Source: Desulfovibrio sp. JC022
GTDB lineage: Bacteria > Desulfobacterota > Desulfovibrionia > Desulfovibrionales > Desulfovibrionaceae
Length of the DNA: 64,000 nucleotides
Reading direction: 5' to 3'
NCBI RefSeq assembly: GCF_010470665.1
Contig: NZ_VOPZ01000011.1
Coordinates: forward strand, 5,528-69,527
Under the pieces are notes generated by a model. That model made no database searches. It saw only the letters and a list, made by a program, of their open reading frames with translations, and had not been told where the DNA came from. The position numbers and the translations under genes were made by a program. Within the stretch, counting starts at the first letter, position 1. Every line of letters begins with the position of its first letter. Shown one piece after another: positions 62,636 through 64,000 of the stretch.

Positions 62636-63727
62636 CTACTCCTCCACAATCTCAACTAACTTCCGCAAAACCAGCGGAGTATTGAAATTTTCCAAAACCC
62701 GCTGACGTCCGGCTGCACCCATTTTATTGCGTAATTCCTCATCAAGAATCATCTTTTTTAAAGCTGCTGCCAGCTTTTCTGTGTCTTCTACGGGAACAAG
62801 AATCCCGGTTTCACCGTCAGCTACGACTTCGGGGTTGGAACTTATATCAAATCCTACTACGGGTTTCTCCAGAGTCATGGCTTCCACAAGGGCATAACCG
62901 AACCCTTCCCAGAGGGATGGCAGGCAGAAAATATCCTGTGAGGCATGAAAAGATTTCATGTCTTTGATAAAACCGAGGAATGAAATTTTGTCGTTTACGT
63001 CCAGTTCTGTGGCGTAATCTTTTAATTCCTGCTCCATTTCACCGCTACCTGCGATGAGTATTTTGAAATTTAATCCTTTCTCTTTGAGCAGTTCTGCAGC
63101 CTTGATGAGATGTTTTTGGCCTTTTTGAGCGGTCAAACGGGCGGCATTCCCGATTACAACTTCTCCATTTTCGGGAGAGTAAGGCGGAAAAAAGTCCTGT
63201 TTATCAAATTCAGCAACATCGAAACCGTTGTATATCTGGCGAATTTTGCTTTCATCAATAAGGTCGGAATTGTTGGCTAGAACAGTCCGTTTTGTCTCTA
63301 AGGAATTGACGATTAAACGATCAACAACGTTCTTAAAAATATAGCGATTGAACAGCGAATTCTTCACCGGAACGGCAATTCCGCGACGGTAGATTACACG
63401 GTTAACTCCGGCACGTTTGGCGGCAATGCCTCCGCTTTTAAGGTCTGAGGGCAGGGCGGTGATCAGGGTCTGGATGTTGTTGGCCTGAAAAAAAGATTTC
63501 AAGCGGCCCATTAAAGCTGGGTTTAAGAAGGAAATATTGCCGATCGGTTCACTGTGCAAGGTGATGCCCGGTTCATTTTCAAGGCGGGTTTTAAGCTCTG
63601 ATTTATGGTTGGTTACGACAAATACGTTGTAACCCTGATCCCGGAGGAGCAGGGAAAAGTGATGGTTCCACTTTTCTCCGCCGCCCCAGGCTTTATTACT
63701 ATTAAAGAAGCATATGTTTTTATTCAC
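62636..63727 (-). CDS. Glycosyltransferase family 4 protein
   Basis: A 363-residue GT-B glycosyltransferase. The N-terminal domain begins with NSNKAWGGGEKWNHHFSLLL. The C-terminal GT4 domain has GNAARLTAQKGQKHLIKA near 193 and the donor site LPSLWEGFGYALVEAMTLEKPVVGFD near 270. It probably transfers a sugar to a lipid or polysaccharide in envelope synthesis; the acceptor is unknown. Its start overlaps the sucD stop by 8 bases. Confidence 0.92.
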   Translation of the reverse strand: MNKNICFFNSNKAWGGGEKWNHHFSLLLRDQGYNVFVVTNHKSELKTRLENEPGITLHSEPIGNISFLNPALMGRLKSFFQANNIQTLITALPSDLKSGGIAAKRAGVNRVIYRRGIAVPVKNSLFNRYIFKNVVDRLIVNSLETKRTVLANNSDLIDESKIRQIYNGFDVAEFDKQDFFPPYSPENGEVVIGNAARLTAQKGQKHLIKAAELLKEKGLNFKILIAGSGEMEQELKDYATELDVNDKISFLGFIKDMKSFHASQDIFCLPSLWEGFGYALVEAMTLEKPVVGFDISSNPEVVADGETGILVPVEDTEKLAAALKKMILDEELRNKMGAAGRQRVLENFNTPLVLRKLVEIVEE

Positions 63728-64000
63728 TTAACTTAATTCCAAGTGCGTCTGCGGTAAGCTGTGGGATAGCCTCAAGGCTGGGGCAGACAGTGAAGCCGGC
63801 TGCTTTCATTTTTTCCAGCTTACCCTGTACCCCGGTTCCTTCTTGGAGGATCGCACCTGCGTGGCCCAGACGTTTACCCGGAGGCGCGGTCTGACCAGCA
63901 ATAAAGGAAAGTACGGGTTTGTCAAATCCTGTTTCGATAACATAATCAGCAAGATCCTGCTCTGCGGTACCGCCGATTTCACCAAGAACCATAACAGCCT
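63720..64000 (-). CDS. sucD: Succinate--CoA ligase alpha subunit, C-terminal part
   Basis: Only the last 93 or so residues are in the window; the 5' part lies beyond 64000. VLGEIGGTAEQDLADYV, KPVLSFIAGQTAPPGKRLGHAGAI and the ending match the C-terminal domain of SucD (with its conserved GHAGAI). The enzyme makes succinyl-CoA or, reversed, ATP from it. The final SE residues overlap the glycosyltransferase start. Confidence 0.88.
   Translation of the reverse strand, partial: AVMVLGEIGGTAEQDLADYVIETGFDKPVLSFIAGQTAPPGKRLGHAGAILQEGTGVQGKLEKMKAAGFTVCPSLEAIPQLTADALGIKLSE

Overview
The window looks like chromosomal DNA of a marine sulfate-reducing deltaproteobacterium of the Desulfovibrio type, probably the Maridesulfovibrio group. 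The evidence is a Tat-exported periplasmic hydrogenase of the selenocysteine [NiFeSe] kind, the order tig-clpP-clpX-(sensor kinase)-lon, a pdxJ-acpS-nnr-CBS-tsaE-lysC-cimA operon, moderate GC, and short GC-rich intergenic repeats containing GCCGCCGGAGGC. The genus is inferred from gene content and not from a database search.

Layout. 1-6.5 kb: ileS, a DUF493 protein, a zinc-ribbon protein and a GH57/DUF3536 protein. 6.6-14.1 kb: a long minus-strand operon for B6 synthesis, ACP activation, NAD(P)HX repair, t6A tRNA modification, aspartate kinase and citramalate synthase. 14.4-15.7 kb: UDP-glucose dehydrogenase. 15.9-35.6 kb: accessory DNA next to a tRNA-Arg(CCG) gene. It holds two related P4-type integrases, each beside a copy of the same 20-bp tRNA-end core (22717-22736 and 35565-35584). 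The inner unit (about 17-22.7 kb) has an XRE regulator, a frameshifted DndB-like gene, an RNase H-fold protein without its usual catalytic residues, AlpA and an integrase. The outer unit (22.7-35.6 kb) is an integrative mobilizable element. It has AlpA, a DUF3987 replication-type protein, mobC and a relaxase gene with mobB/mobD-like genes nested in another frame. Its AT-rich cargo is four tightly coupled genes (PcfJ-like, PD-(D/E)XK-like, RNase J-like MBL/beta-CASP, PD-(D/E)XK), followed by Fic and HigBA. The four-gene cargo is the best candidate here for an undescribed defence-type system.

36-42.5 kb: chemotaxis receptor, lipoprotein, small membrane protein, AraC regulator with LysE exporter, Crp/Fnr regulator divergent from an ACR3/BASS-like transporter, and a TPR protein behind a Fur-like box. 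42.8-51.9 kb: the tig, clpP, clpX and lon proteostasis genes, with a multi-PAS histidine kinase between clpX and lon. 52-58.3 kb: a beta-lactamase-fold serine hydrolase, a small secreted protein, an alkaline phosphatase behind a Pho-box-like array and structured leader, a YibE/F membrane protein and an M23 endopeptidase.

58.5-61.8 kb: hysB-hysA-protease. The hysA reading frame appears to stop at 61000, but that UGA sits where selenocysteine is expected in the DPUxxC nickel ligand motif. The true gene runs to 61075. 61.8-64 kb: an AT-rich pentapeptide-repeat protein, a glycosyltransferase and the 3' end of sucD.
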